Part shown: positions 17,505 through 26,711 of the stretch, one piece after another
How positions within the stretch are numbered: the stretch's first letter is position 1
How the letters are laid out: every line of letters begins with the position of its first letter
NCBI RefSeq assembly: GCF_014205255.1
Contig: NZ_JACHNE010000001.1
Location: forward strand, 868,001-932,000
Length of the DNA stretch: 64,000 bases
Direction of reading: 5' to 3'
DNA from: Streptomyces caelestis
GTDB taxonomy: Bacteria; Actinomycetota; Actinomycetes; Streptomycetales; Streptomycetaceae
Position numbers and translations under genes: made by a program
Notes under the pieces: generated by a model
Told to the model about the DNA's origin: nothing
Seen by the model: the letters and a program-made list of their open reading frames with translations, nothing else
Databases searched by the model: none

Positions 17505-19637
17505 CTACCCGTCCTGCGTGAGCCGGATCAGCAGCGCACCGGGCGTGCGCGGCACGGACACCGTCAGCCCGTCCCCGTCCCAGGCGGCCCGGCCCGCCTC
17601 CGCGGAGGACGGGTGCAGGACGTCCGCGCGGACGGTCCGGCCCGCCAGGTGCCGGACGCGGAAGCGGAGTTCGGCCGGTCCGCCGCGGCGCCAGACCGAG
17701 AGGTACACCGTGCGGTCACCGGGGACCGAGAGCCCCAGGGCCAGCCACTCGTCGGTCCAGCCGGGCAGGCCGAGCGGCCAGAACGGCAGGGCTCGCGCGA
17801 GGTCCCCTCGGATCGACTTGTAGACCGCGACCGCGTCCCGCACAAGGGCCAGTTGGTGTTCCGACATGCGGTCGAGATGGCCCGAGAGGTGGATACGGCC
17901 GAGCAGTGCCCCGCCGAGGGTCGTGGTGATCAGGTCGTCGTCGAAGCCGGGCTGCGGATAGGCCCAGACCGCGCCCTGTTCGGGTGGGACCGCGGTCGGC
18001 GCGGCGGCGGCGATGGGCGGGTAGCGCAGGGGGTCCTGCTGATCACTGGTGGACTGGAGCTGGGCGACGGCCAGGGTGGCGCCGTCCATGCGCATGCCGC
18101 CCGAGGCGCAGTTCTCCACGACGAGTCCGGGGTGGCGGTCCAGTACGCCGGACAGCCAGTCCAGATAGGCGTGGGCGTGGCCCAGCAGCCCGGCTCCCGG
18201 CGCGAGGTCACCGGGTGCCCGGGTGCCGGGGTCGACCACGATGTTGTAGTCCAGCTTGAGGTAGCCCACGCCCCAGTCGCCGACGATCCGGTCCACGGTC
18301 TTGTCGAGGTGGGCGCGGGCGGCCGGATGCCGCAGGTCGAGCTGGTGGCGGCCCTGTTCGGCCAGGCGCACGCCGTCGCGCTGGAAGAACGCGTCGTCGG
18401 GCAGTTCGGCCGCGACGGGGCTGCGCACCCCGACGACCTCCGGCTCCAGCCACAGCCCGGGCACCATCCCGCGTTCCCGGATGCGGTCCAGGACGGCCTG
18501 GATGCCGCCGTCGGGAAAGCGACGCGGCGAGGGCTGCCAGGCGCCGACGCTGTCCCACCAGCCCTGGGTGTCGTCGTCGTACCAGCCCGAGTCGATGCAG
18601 AAGTACTCGGCGCCGGCGTCCGCGGCGGCGTCGATCAACGGCAGGAGCTTGGCCGTGGTCGGGTCGCCCATCAGGGTGTTCATGTAGTCGTTGAAGACGA
18701 CGGGCAGGGCGGTGTGGTCCGGGTGCGGGCGGCGGACCGCCCGGCGGTAGGAGGTCAGGGCGCCGATCGCCGCGTCGAGGCCGGAGCCGAGTGCCAGGAC
18801 CCCGGGGACGGTGGTGAACTCCTCGCCCGGGGCGAGCCGGACCCGCCACTGGTGTTCCGCGTCGGTGGGGCCGTTCAGCGCCAGGTACGTGCCGTGTGCG
18901 CGCTCGCCCAGGTCCCAGCGCCAGCCGGCCGGGGACTCGACCTGCCAGACCCAGGCCCGGCCGCCGTCCCGCTCCGTCAGCGCGCCCATGGCGAGATGGC
19001 CGTCGGTGGGCCAGCTGCCGCGCCCGGTGAGGGCGAGGGCGGCCCGGCTGTCGTGCTGGTGGACGTCGACGTGGATGTCGGCGACGGCGGCGCGCAGCGG
19101 CTCGGCGTACCAACGGCACTCGGCGAGCCAGTCGTTGCGGGCCCGGAGGACGTCGAGGGCGTCCGGGGTGGGCAGGCCGCCGAGCAGGAGGCTGCTGACG
19201 GACTGGACGACCAGCGGCTCCGGTCCGTCGTTGCGGAGCCGGACGCGGGAGCGCAGGACGGACACGCCGGTGGGTGAGGTGAGCTCGACGAACGCCGTCA
19301 GCCCGGTGGCCGGGTCGTGGAGTTCGATCGTGAGCCGGTCCCAGCCCTCGCGTCTGTCCGCGCGGTGGGTCCGGTGGGCGAGCCGGGTGCCGAAGGCCGT
19401 GCCGGTGAAGCGGGGGCCGGACCAGCCGCTGCCGTGGCCGAGGGCGGTGAGCTCCACGAGCGGGAGCGCGGAGTGCGGGGTGGCGGGGCGCTCGTCGTCG
19501 GGGTGGGCCAGCCGGACCAGCCGCAAGGTCCCGTCGGCGGCGACCGCGAACCCGGCCCGGAGGGCTTGATGCCCCCAAGTGAACTCGTCCTGCCGCTGGT
19601 TGGAGGCCATGTGCGCCGCATCCGCCGTGCCCGTCAA
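17505..19637 (-). CDS. GH36 alpha-galactosidase
   Basis: A 710-residue enzyme without a signal peptide, so cytoplasmic. It has the GH36/clan D features: the N-terminal beta-sandwich, the barrel with EYFCIDSGWYDDDTQGWWD, the nucleophile Asp in YLKLDYN and the acid/base Asp region ENCASGGMRMDGATL. It should hydrolyse alpha-1,6-galactosides imported by the adjacent ABC system. I chose a TTG start at 19637 because AGGAGGGGGAG precedes it with ideal spacing. The first ATG (19610) lacks a ribosome binding site. It is divergent from the LacI gene, and a LacI operator (19722-19735) lies about 85-98 bp upstream, so shared regulation is likely. Confidence 0.92.
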   Translation of the reverse strand: MTGTADAAHMASNQRQDEFTWGHQALRAGFAVAADGTLRLVRLAHPDDERPATPHSALPLVELTALGHGSGWSGPRFTGTAFGTRLAHRTHRADRREGWDRLTIELHDPATGLTAFVELTSPTGVSVLRSRVRLRNDGPEPLVVQSVSSLLLGGLPTPDALDVLRARNDWLAECRWYAEPLRAAVADIHVDVHQHDSRAALALTGRGSWPTDGHLAMGALTERDGGRAWVWQVESPAGWRWDLGERAHGTYLALNGPTDAEHQWRVRLAPGEEFTTVPGVLALGSGLDAAIGALTSYRRAVRRPHPDHTALPVVFNDYMNTLMGDPTTAKLLPLIDAAADAGAEYFCIDSGWYDDDTQGWWDSVGAWQPSPRRFPDGGIQAVLDRIRERGMVPGLWLEPEVVGVRSPVAAELPDDAFFQRDGVRLAEQGRHQLDLRHPAARAHLDKTVDRIVGDWGVGYLKLDYNIVVDPGTRAPGDLAPGAGLLGHAHAYLDWLSGVLDRHPGLVVENCASGGMRMDGATLAVAQLQSTSDQQDPLRYPPIAAAAPTAVPPEQGAVWAYPQPGFDDDLITTTLGGALLGRIHLSGHLDRMSEHQLALVRDAVAVYKSIRGDLARALPFWPLGLPGWTDEWLALGLSVPGDRTVYLSVWRRGGPAELRFRVRHLAGRTVRADVLHPSSAEAGRAAWDGDGLTVSVPRTPGALLIRLTQDG

Positions 19638-19708
19638 GGTGCTCCCCCTCCTGACCTCGTCCCGTCCTCGGGGAGCGGAGGTCCGCGTGAATCCCTCGTT
19701 ACGGTCTC

Positions 19709-19737
19709 TTGACGACCCAAGTGTGACCGGTCACAAT
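19709..19737 (+). promoter_or_regulatory. Candidate promoter giving a leaderless lacI mRNA
   Basis: TTGACG (19709-19714) and CACAAT (19732-19737) are spaced by 17 bp. The predicted start of transcription is about 7 bp after the -10 box, which is the A of the ATG at 19744 or within a base or two of it. No ribosome binding site can fit between the -10 box and the start codon. Leaderless mRNAs are common in Streptomyces. Confidence 0.6.
19722..19735. promoter_or_regulatory. LacI operator 1, overlapping the promoter spacer and -10 box
   Basis: TGTGACCGGTCACA is a perfect 14-bp palindrome located between the -35 and -10 boxes of the lacI gene and upstream of the divergent GH36 gene. It is identical to the second copy at 19749-19762. 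Confidence 0.8.
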
Positions 19738-19743
19738 CCTCGC

Positions 19744-20781
19744 ATGAATGTGACCGGTCACACAAGGCGCCCGGCGAGCATCAGGGACGTCGCGACCGCC
19801 GCGGGGGTCTCGTACCAGACGGTCTCGCGGGTGATCAACGGCCATCCCAGCGTCCGGCCGTCCACCCGGGAGCGGGTGCTCGCCGCCATCGAGGAACTGG
19901 GCTTCCGCCGCAACGCGACCGCCCTCGCCCTGGCCAGCGGGCGCAGCCGGGCCGTGACCGTGCTCACCGCGAACACCACCCACTACGGCTACGCCTCGAT
20001 CCTCCAGGGCATCGAGGAGGCCGCCCGCGCGGCGTCGTACGCGGTCGGGATCGGGGTCCTGGAATCCGCCGAGGACGCGGCCGTCGCCGCCGAGGTGCAG
20101 CGCGCGGCGGACGCGGGCGGCGGGATCGTCGTGATCGCATACGACCCGGCCGGTGTCCGGGCACTGGAAGCCGTACCCGCCGGGCTGCCGGTCGTGGGCG
20201 TGGTCGAGACCCCGGCGAGTCCGCCCGGCGGCGACCGCCCGTGGGTGTGGACGGACGACCGTGAGGCCGCCTACCAGGCCACCCGCCATCTGCTCTCCCT
20301 CGGCCATGAGACCGTGCACTACGTGGCGATCCCGTCCAGCACCCGCCGCACCAGCGCCCGCACCAGCGGCTGGCGGCAGGCGCTGAAGGAGGCCGGCGCC
20401 CCGGAACCCCGCCCCGTGCAGAGCAGTTGGGGGCCGGCGGGCGGTCACGCGGCCGGGCTGAAGCTGGCGGAGGACCAGTCCGTCAGCGCGATCCTGTGCG
20501 GCAACGACGACCTCGCGCTCGGTGTCCTGCGCGCCCTGCACGAGACCGGCCGCTCGGTGCCGGGCGAGGTCAGCGTGGCCGGTTTCGACGACGCCCCGCA
20601 CTCCGCCTTCCTCACCCCGTCCCTGACGACCGTACGCCTGGACTTCACCGGCCTCGGACGGTCCGCGTTCGCCCTGCTGCACGGCGTGCTGGAGGAGTCC
20701 GCGCCGGTCGCCCCGCACCCCGTGTCCGTACCGGAACTGGTGGTGCGGGAGAGCTCGGGGCCGCCGCCCGCCGACGCCTGA
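19744..20781 (+). CDS. LacI-family regulator of the alpha-galactoside region
   Basis: A 345-residue LacI-type repressor: helix-turn-helix ASIRDVATAAGVSYQTVSRV (about residues 11-30), hinge region, then a sugar-binding domain (TVLTANTTHYGYASILQGIE through SVAGFDDAPHSAFLTPSLTT). It sits between the divergent GH36 gene and the downstream ABC-transporter genes, so it probably responds to a galactoside imported by that transporter. Two perfect palindromic operators flank its start. One is in the promoter, and one is inside codons 2-7 (encoding part of NVTGHT), so it very likely represses itself. The ATG at 19744 is supported by the promoter position and the HTH location. Confidence 0.92.
   Translation: MNVTGHTRRPASIRDVATAAGVSYQTVSRVINGHPSVRPSTRERVLAAIEELGFRRNATALALASGRSRAVTVLTANTTHYGYASILQGIEEAARAASYAVGIGVLESAEDAAVAAEVQRAADAGGGIVVIAYDPAGVRALEAVPAGLPVVGVVETPASPPGGDRPWVWTDDREAAYQATRHLLSLGHETVHYVAIPSSTRRTSARTSGWRQALKEAGAPEPRPVQSSWGPAGGHAAGLKLAEDQSVSAILCGNDDLALGVLRALHETGRSVPGEVSVAGFDDAPHSAFLTPSLTTVRLDFTGLGRSAFALLHGVLEESAPVAPHPVSVPELVVRESSGPPPADA
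19749..19762. promoter_or_regulatory. LacI operator 2, inside the coding start of the regulator
   Basis: A second perfect copy of TGTGACCGGTCACA begins 5 bp after the A of the start codon and therefore forms part of the protein-coding sequence. The two operators are 27 bp apart centre to centre. This is an arrangement that could support cooperative binding or a transcription roadblock. Confidence 0.78.
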
Positions 20782-20868
20782 ACAGCCGGTGCCTGAACAG
20801 CCCGTAAGACCCCGGAAGTTGTGAGTACCGCTTTCTGAACCCGAACCGCCTGCTCCGAAAGGCACGAG

Positions 20869-22200
20869 ATGAACAGAAGAGCCCTCCCCGCCCTGGCGCT
20901 GATATGTGCCGCCGGCCTGGCCGCCACCGCGTGCAGCGACCCCACCGCCGGGGACTCCGGTTCGGACGGTTCGGACGCCAAGCGGGCGGCGGTGAATCCG
21001 ACCGCCCAGCTGGACGGCGTGAAGCTGACCATGTGGACCGCGCAGAACACCGTGAACGCGCCCAAGCAGGTCATCGACGCCTTCGAGAAGGCCACCGGTG
21101 CCAAGGTCGACACCCAGGCGATCCCGGACCTCTACGAGCAGAACGTGCCGACGAAGCTGGCCTCCGGCGACCGCCCCGACCTGATGTTCTGGCAGCCGTC
21201 CATCTCCACGCTGCCGTTCATCCAGCCGAAGCAGAACCTCCTGACCCTCGACGGGGAGCCGTGGGAGGCCAAGCTCGGCGACACCGAGAGGTCCCTCGGC
21301 GTCATCGACGGCAAGCGGTACGCGGCGATCGTCACCAGCCCCGCCATGCTCGGCGTCTACTACAACAAGGACGTCTTCAAGCAGGCCGGGCTGAGCGAGA
21401 AGGACTTCCCCAAAACCTACGACGAGCTGCTCGCGCTCGGCCGCAAGGTCGTCGACAAGACCGACGCGGCCGCCTTCTACGAGGCCGGCGGCGACAAGTG
21501 GCCGCTCCAGTGGCAGATGCAGGTCCAGCTCACCGACCTGGACCGGCAGTGGTGGGCCGACCTGAACGCCGGCAAGAAGAAGTGGACCGACCCGGTCGTC
21601 GTCGGCGCGATCAAGAAGTACAAGGAGAAGCTGCTCGACGCGGGGCTCGCCCAGAAGAACTACCGGACGGGCACCTTCACCGGGCAGGCCGACGCGCTGT
21701 GGAAGGGCGACGCCGGCATGGTCCTCAACGTCACGTCGTTCCAGAGCCAGTTGCAGGCCAAGTACTCCACCGCCGAGCTCGACAAGAAGATCGGCTGGTT
21801 CCCGGTCGCCAACTCCTCGGCCACCGGCCTGTACTCCCCCGACCAGACCAACGGTGTCGTCGCCTTCAAGACCGGTGACGACAAGCGGCAGAACGCGGCC
21901 CGGCAGTTCCTCGCCTTCTGGCTCGGGCCGGACTACCCGGACTACATCAAGACGATGAAGATCCCGTCCGTGCAGCCGTCCGTGCCCACCCCCGACGGAC
22001 TGCCCGAGACGTCCAAGGCCCAGACGGCGGCCCTGCCCAAGGCCATCGGCGTCTTCCAGGCCAAGGCGATCGTCGCCCCCGACACCCACCTCTACCTCGC
22101 CGACATGATCTTCGGCAAGAAGAGCCCGCAGCAGGTCGCGCAGGCGATCCAGGACCAGTTCGCGCAGGTGGCCAAGGCCCAGGGCGCGCCCGGGTTCTGA
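20869..22200 (+). CDS. ABC transporter sugar-binding lipoprotein
   Basis: A 443-residue extracellular solute-binding protein of the family 1 type. The signal peptide is short (about 21 residues) and ends in a lipobox-like AATAC with Cys22, predicting lipid anchoring on the outer face of the membrane. The mature start is Asp/Ser/Gly-rich. It begins 87 bp after the LacI regulator and is followed 2 bp later by its permease partner. Together with the two permeases and a shared MsiK-type ATPase it would import oligosaccharides. The GH36 neighbour suggests alpha- or other galactosides. No copy of the TGTGACCGGTCACA operator is visible directly upstream, so the gene may be read from the lacI promoter. 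Confidence 0.92.
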   Translation: MNRRALPALALICAAGLAATACSDPTAGDSGSDGSDAKRAAVNPTAQLDGVKLTMWTAQNTVNAPKQVIDAFEKATGAKVDTQAIPDLYEQNVPTKLASGDRPDLMFWQPSISTLPFIQPKQNLLTLDGEPWEAKLGDTERSLGVIDGKRYAAIVTSPAMLGVYYNKDVFKQAGLSEKDFPKTYDELLALGRKVVDKTDAAAFYEAGGDKWPLQWQMQVQLTDLDRQWWADLNAGKKKWTDPVVVGAIKKYKEKLLDAGLAQKNYRTGTFTGQADALWKGDAGMVLNVTSFQSQLQAKYSTAELDKKIGWFPVANSSATGLYSPDQTNGVVAFKTGDDKRQNAARQFLAFWLGPDYPDYIKTMKIPSVQPSVPTPDGLPETSKAQTAALPKAIGVFQAKAIVAPDTHLYLADMIFGKKSPQQVAQAIQDQFAQVAKAQGAPGF

Positions 22201-22202
22201 CC

Positions 22203-23123
22203 ATGACGGACACGGTCGTACGTACGCGCAAGCCGGCTGCACAAGGCGCACCGAAGGGCGTGGGTCGGCTGCCACGCGCCGCCGTGCACCACCCCTGGTG
22301 GTTCGCGCTCCCCGCGATCGTCGTCTTCGCGGGCTTCTTCCTGGTGCCCAACCTGCTGAACTTCTACTACCCGTTCACCAACTGGTCCTCGTACCACGCG
22401 GACATCGCCTTCACGGGCCTGGACAACTTCCAGACCATCGCCGAGGACGGCTCGCTGCTGCGGGCGATCCGGACAACCCTGGTGTACGCGCTGCTGGCGG
22501 CGCTGTTCCAGAACGGCTTCGGGCTCGTTCTGGCGCTGCTGCTGGAGGACGACAGCCGCTTCAACCGGTTCTTCCGTGCCGTGTTCTTCCTGCCGGTGCT
22601 GATCTCGGCGCTGGCGACGGGTTACGTCTTCCAGGCGCTGCTCGACCAGGACGGGGCCGTCAACTCCGTTCTGGGCACGGACATCCCGTGGCTGGGCTCG
22701 ACGACCTGGACGCTGGTGATCGTCACGCTGATCCACGGGTGGAAGTGGATGGGCCTGTCGATGCTCATCTACCTGGCCGGTCTCAAAGGCATCCCCGGCG
22801 AGATGCTGGAGGCCGCGAAGTGCGACGGCGCGGGTCCCTGGCGGACCTTCTGGTCGGTGCGCTGGCCGATGCTGGCGCCGGCCGTCACCTTCAACGTCAC
22901 CACCGCGCTGATCGGTTCGATGAACACCTTCGACATCGTGCAGGCCACCACAGGCGGCGGCCCCGCGGCCTCCACGGAGGTGTTCAACATCTACATGTTC
23001 CGCGTCTTCGGGCAAGGGCTGTACGCCCAAGCCTCCACGATGAGTTTGGTGCTCTTCCTCATCGTGGTGGCCTTGGCGATCCCGCTTGTCTTCGGCTTGC
23101 GTCGAAGGGAGCAGCTGCTTTGA
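22203..23123 (+). CDS. ABC sugar transporter permease (MalF-like)
   Basis: A 306-residue permease with six predicted membrane segments and the EAA-loop sequence GEMLEAAKCDGAGPWRTFWS. It belongs to the CUT1 carbohydrate importer permeases. The start codon is only 2 bp after the binding-protein stop, indicating an operon with translational coupling. It should form the membrane channel with the permease encoded at 23255-24127. Confidence 0.93.
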   Translation: MTDTVVRTRKPAAQGAPKGVGRLPRAAVHHPWWFALPAIVVFAGFFLVPNLLNFYYPFTNWSSYHADIAFTGLDNFQTIAEDGSLLRAIRTTLVYALLAALFQNGFGLVLALLLEDDSRFNRFFRAVFFLPVLISALATGYVFQALLDQDGAVNSVLGTDIPWLGSTTWTLVIVTLIHGWKWMGLSMLIYLAGLKGIPGEMLEAAKCDGAGPWRTFWSVRWPMLAPAVTFNVTTALIGSMNTFDIVQATTGGGPAASTEVFNIYMFRVFGQGLYAQASTMSLVLFLIVVALAIPLVFGLRRREQLL

Positions 23124-23170
23124 ACCCTCCTCCTCGCGAGCGAGCAGGATTCCTGGCTCACGCCGCTCAG

Positions 23171-23230
23171 TCGCTCAACGAGCGATCGAGACTCACACGA
23201 TCAACACCAGCCGGGTTGGAACCAGCCCGG
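23171..23230 (+). other. Intercistronic hairpins between the two permease genes
   Basis: The 131-bp gap between the two permease genes is unusually long for this operon type. It contains two inverted repeats: TCGCTC-AAC-GAGCGA (23171-23185), perfect, and CCGGGTTGG-AA-CCAGCCCGG (23211-23230), with one mismatch and an inner loop that must open. They could be an RNA-processing or partial termination signal that sets the stoichiometry of the permeases. Confidence 0.4.
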
Positions 23231-23254
23231 TTCCCCGAAAGAAGGGAGGAAGAT

Positions 23255-24127
23255 GTGCTGGCTTGGTTCTCGCGCAACACGCCGGAGAACCTACCAGCTG
23301 CCGGCCCACGCCTGTGGCGCATCGGTCGCCCCACTCTGATCGTGACCATCGCTGCCCTCGCCGTCGGCGTGCCGCTGTGGCTGGTCGCCGTCACCTCGGC
23401 CAAGCCGCAGGCCGAGGCGATCAAGCCGAACCTGGACCTGCCCCGGCAGTGGCAGCCCGCGAGCAACTACGCGGACGCCGTCAGCCAGGGCGAGATGCTG
23501 CGCGGCTTCCTCAACTCGCTGCTGGTCGTGGTGCCTTCGGTGGTCCTGGTGCTGATCCTGGGCGCGGGCGCCGCCTGGGTCTTCGCCCGCCGCACGTCGA
23601 AGCTGGTCTCGGCGGCGTACGCGCTGTGCATCAGCGGACTGCTGCTGCCGCCCGCCGTCATCACCATCGTGATGGAGCTGCGGCAACTGGGGCTTTCGAA
23701 CACCCGCCCCGGCATGATCGCCGTCTACACCGGGATGTACCTGTCGACGTCGATCTTCTTCATGACCGGCTTCATCCGCGCCATCCCCATGGAACTGGAG
23801 GAGGCGGCCCGGATGGACGGGGCGAGCCCGTCACGCATCTTCTGGCGGATCGTCCTGCCGCTGCTCCGGCCGGTGATCGCCACCGCGACGATCATGGTGA
23901 TGCTCTACGCCTGGAGCGACATCTTCTACGCGTTCTTCGTCCTCGGCGGCGGAGACCGGGCGACCTTGCCGCTCAACCTCTACCAGGTCGCCAGCGCCCA
24001 GCTCTACCTCAACAACTGGCATCTCGTCTTCGCGTACGTCGTGGTGATGAGCCTGCCCATGGTCGCCGTGTTCCTCGTCGGCCAGCGAAAGATCGTGTCC
24101 GGAATCACCAGTGGAGCCGTGAAGTGA
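23255..24127 (+). CDS. ABC sugar transporter permease (MalG-like)
   Basis: A 290-residue permease with about six membrane segments and the EAA loop MELEEAARMDGASPSRIFWR. The ending GQRKIVSGITSGAVK is typical for CUT1 MalG-type subunits. I chose GTG at 23255 (VLAWFSRNTP) because GGGAGGA precedes it. The overlapping ATG at 23253 is in another frame. It lies 131 bp after the first permease, with hairpins in the gap, and 16 bp before the secreted glycosidase gene, so it links uptake with extracellular degradation. Confidence 0.92.
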   Translation: MLAWFSRNTPENLPAAGPRLWRIGRPTLIVTIAALAVGVPLWLVAVTSAKPQAEAIKPNLDLPRQWQPASNYADAVSQGEMLRGFLNSLLVVVPSVVLVLILGAGAAWVFARRTSKLVSAAYALCISGLLLPPAVITIVMELRQLGLSNTRPGMIAVYTGMYLSTSIFFMTGFIRAIPMELEEAARMDGASPSRIFWRIVLPLLRPVIATATIMVMLYAWSDIFYAFFVLGGGDRATLPLNLYQVASAQLYLNNWHLVFAYVVVMSLPMVAVFLVGQRKIVSGITSGAVK

Positions 24128-24143
24128 CTGGAGGTCCAGCAGC

Positions 24144-26693
24144 GTGATCACCCCCATCCGCACGAGAGCCGGTACGAGGTCCCGTACCAGAACCGCCTTG
24201 ATGACAGCACTACTTGGAGCAGCCGCCATGGCAGCCACCCTCCCCGCGGCCGGTCCCGCCGCCGCGGCCGATCCACAGCGCCTCACCGTCGACCTCAACG
24301 CCTCCGAGGGCCCGGTGATGCTCGGCGCCAACGGTTCGCTGTACGGGGTCAGCGACGACGGGGTGCCCAGCGACGCCGCGATGGAGCCCCTGAAGATCAC
24401 GAGCATCTCGCAGAAGCCGGAGGGCGGCGCCCAGCACCCCAACGGCGACGCGCTCACCGTCTCCAAGTCGTTCTTCCGCAACGGCGGCGGCGAGATCAAC
24501 GTGATGATGCAGGACGTCTACGCCAAGTGGCCGTACGAGGACCTCGGCATCGACGACTACCTCCCCAAGGTCGACAAGATCGCCAAGGAGGTCTCGGCCG
24601 ACCCGAACAGCGACCGCTTCGTCTACATCCCGTTCAACGAGCCCGACCAGATCTGGTACAAGCTCGACGTCGCCGACCAGGCACAGTACGAGAAGAACCG
24701 CGACCGGTTCTTCAAGGACTGGAAGACGGTGTACCAGCGCATCCGCGCGATCGACCCGGACGCACGGATCGCCGGCCCCAACGAAGCCGCCTACCACACC
24801 CGCCTGTTGAAGGACTTCCTCGCCTTCGCCAAGCGGGAGAACGTGCTCCCTCAGATAATGACCTGGCACGAACTGGGCTCCGGTTCGCTGCGCGACTTCC
24901 AGGCGCACTACGACGACTACCGCAAGCTGGAGCGCGAGGCGGGCATAGCCCCGCTGAAGATCAACATCGACGAGTACGCCAACCGCCGCGACCTGTCCGT
25001 GCCCGGGCAACTCGTGCAGTGGGTCTCGATGTTCGAGCGCAACAAGGTGTACGCCAACATGGCGTACTGGGACGCGGCCGGCAATCTCAGCGGCCACGTC
25101 GTGCGCTCCAACATCCCCAACGGCGGCTGGTGGCTCTTCCGCTGGTACGCGGGCATGACCGGGAACACCGTGAAGGTGACGCCGCCGCAGCCCAACACCA
25201 TCGATACCCTCCAGGGGCTCGCCTCCCTCGACACCTCCCGCCGCCAGGCGCAGGTCCTGCTCGGCGGCTCCGCGGGTGACTCGGACGTGGTCGTGCAGGG
25301 CGTCCCCCGGTCGGTGTTCGGCCGTACGGTCACCGCGACCGTCGCCGAGGCCGCCTGGTCCGGTTACGAGGGGCAGCACGCGGCGCCGCGGGTCCTCGCG
25401 CGCACCAAGGTGAAGGTCGCGGACGACGGTTCGGTGACCGTCCCGCTGCGCGGGCTGCACAAGATGTCGGCCTACCGGGTCGTCCTCACCCCCGGCGGCT
25501 CCGGCACCCCGTCCGCCGCCTCCGTGCCGTGGTCGGCGTCGTACGAGGCCGAGGACGCGGCGATCACCGACGGCAAGGTCTACACGCAGGGCACGGTCCA
25601 GAACGCCAACGGCTACGCGGCCTCCGGCACCAAGGACGTCGGCTCGCTCAACCAGCCCGGCAGCAAGGTCGCCTTCTCGGTGACGGTCCCGAAGGACGGC
25701 CAGTACGACCTGGCGATCCTGTACGGCAACCAGTCCGGCGGCCCCGCCACGCAGAAGCTGTCGGTCGACGGCGGCGACCCGGTGACGGTCACCTACCCCT
25801 CCACGGAGAACTGGACGTACCGCGCCAAGAAGGACGTCAGCGTCCAGCTCAAGGCGGGCACGCACCAGCTGACCCTGTCCAAGGGCGACGCCGAGGTCAC
25901 CCTGGACCGGATCGACCTGACCACGCGGACGGGCGCGCCCTCCGCCTCGTACGAGGCCACGCTGGCGGACATCAGCGGCAAGCCGTCCTACGACTACACC
26001 TCGTCGGCCGGGGTGGGCACGGGCGCTCTGGTCCTGCGCTCCGGTGACAAGGCGGTGTTCGACGTCTACGCCCCGCGCGACGGCTACTACACGGTGGTGC
26101 CGCGGACCTCGGCGGTGGTGAAGCTCTCGCTGCATGGGGAGACGGTCACGGCCGCGCCCGGCCGTCCGCTGCGGCTCTACCTGGTCGCGGGCAACAACCG
26201 GATCGCGATGACGTCGGGCCACTCCGCCGTCCGCTCCCTCGACGTCTCCGGCGACGGCTCGGCCGTCGGCACCCTCTCCTACGAGGGCGCCAAGGCCACG
26301 CTCGCCGGCGGCGCCAAGCTCGTCGACTCCCCGCACGCGTCCGCCGGCTCCTACGTCGGCTGGCTCGGCAACAGCTCCTCCAGCACTGCCGAGTTCGCGG
26401 TGGACGCGCCCCGGTCCGGCCGCTACCTGCTGGTCGTCCACTACGCGCACAACGACCGCCGGGACAACGGCCACGCCTACAACACGGACATCATGTCCCG
26501 TACGGCGGACATCACGGTCGGGACCGCGGACCCGGTGAAGGTCACCTTCAAGAACACCTGGAGCTGGGACGACTACTGGACCGTCGGTGTCCCGGTCGAT
26601 CTGGCGAAGGGCGCGAACAAGGTGACGTTCGGCAACGCGAGTGCCTGGGCGCCGAACATCGACCGGATCGAGCTGGGCCGGGTCGTGGGCTGA
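24144..26693 (+). CDS. Large secreted glycoside hydrolase (clan GH-A-like) with C-terminal CBM35/CBM6-like modules
   Basis: An 849-residue secreted protein. The GTG start at 24144 follows GGAGG at 9 bp. The signal peptide ends around AGPAAAA (residue 42). The catalytic region (about residues 45-460) has FNEPD, a typical acid/base Asn-Glu-Pro of clan GH-A, and INIDEYA, a probable nucleophile Glu near residue 270. Two carbohydrate-binding modules of the CBM35/CBM6 fold follow (starting near SYEAEDAAI and around SYEGAKATL). I could not assign a GH family from memory, and GH39-like or an unclassified family is possible. It is the last gene of the operon with the ABC importer, so it probably releases the oligosaccharides that the importer takes up and the GH36 enzyme then degrades. 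Substrate unknown. Confidence 0.75.
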   Translation: MITPIRTRAGTRSRTRTALMTALLGAAAMAATLPAAGPAAAADPQRLTVDLNASEGPVMLGANGSLYGVSDDGVPSDAAMEPLKITSISQKPEGGAQHPNGDALTVSKSFFRNGGGEINVMMQDVYAKWPYEDLGIDDYLPKVDKIAKEVSADPNSDRFVYIPFNEPDQIWYKLDVADQAQYEKNRDRFFKDWKTVYQRIRAIDPDARIAGPNEAAYHTRLLKDFLAFAKRENVLPQIMTWHELGSGSLRDFQAHYDDYRKLEREAGIAPLKINIDEYANRRDLSVPGQLVQWVSMFERNKVYANMAYWDAAGNLSGHVVRSNIPNGGWWLFRWYAGMTGNTVKVTPPQPNTIDTLQGLASLDTSRRQAQVLLGGSAGDSDVVVQGVPRSVFGRTVTATVAEAAWSGYEGQHAAPRVLARTKVKVADDGSVTVPLRGLHKMSAYRVVLTPGGSGTPSAASVPWSASYEAEDAAITDGKVYTQGTVQNANGYAASGTKDVGSLNQPGSKVAFSVTVPKDGQYDLAILYGNQSGGPATQKLSVDGGDPVTVTYPSTENWTYRAKKDVSVQLKAGTHQLTLSKGDAEVTLDRIDLTTRTGAPSASYEATLADISGKPSYDYTSSAGVGTGALVLRSGDKAVFDVYAPRDGYYTVVPRTSAVVKLSLHGETVTAAPGRPLRLYLVAGNNRIAMTSGHSAVRSLDVSGDGSAVGTLSYEGAKATLAGGAKLVDSPHASAGSYVGWLGNSSSSTAEFAVDAPRSGRYLLVVHYAHNDRRDNGHAYNTDIMSRTADITVGTADPVKVTFKNTWSWDDYWTVGVPVDLAKGANKVTFGNASAWAPNIDRIELGRVVG

Positions 26694-26711
26694 ACCACGC
26701 GGTGACGGGGG

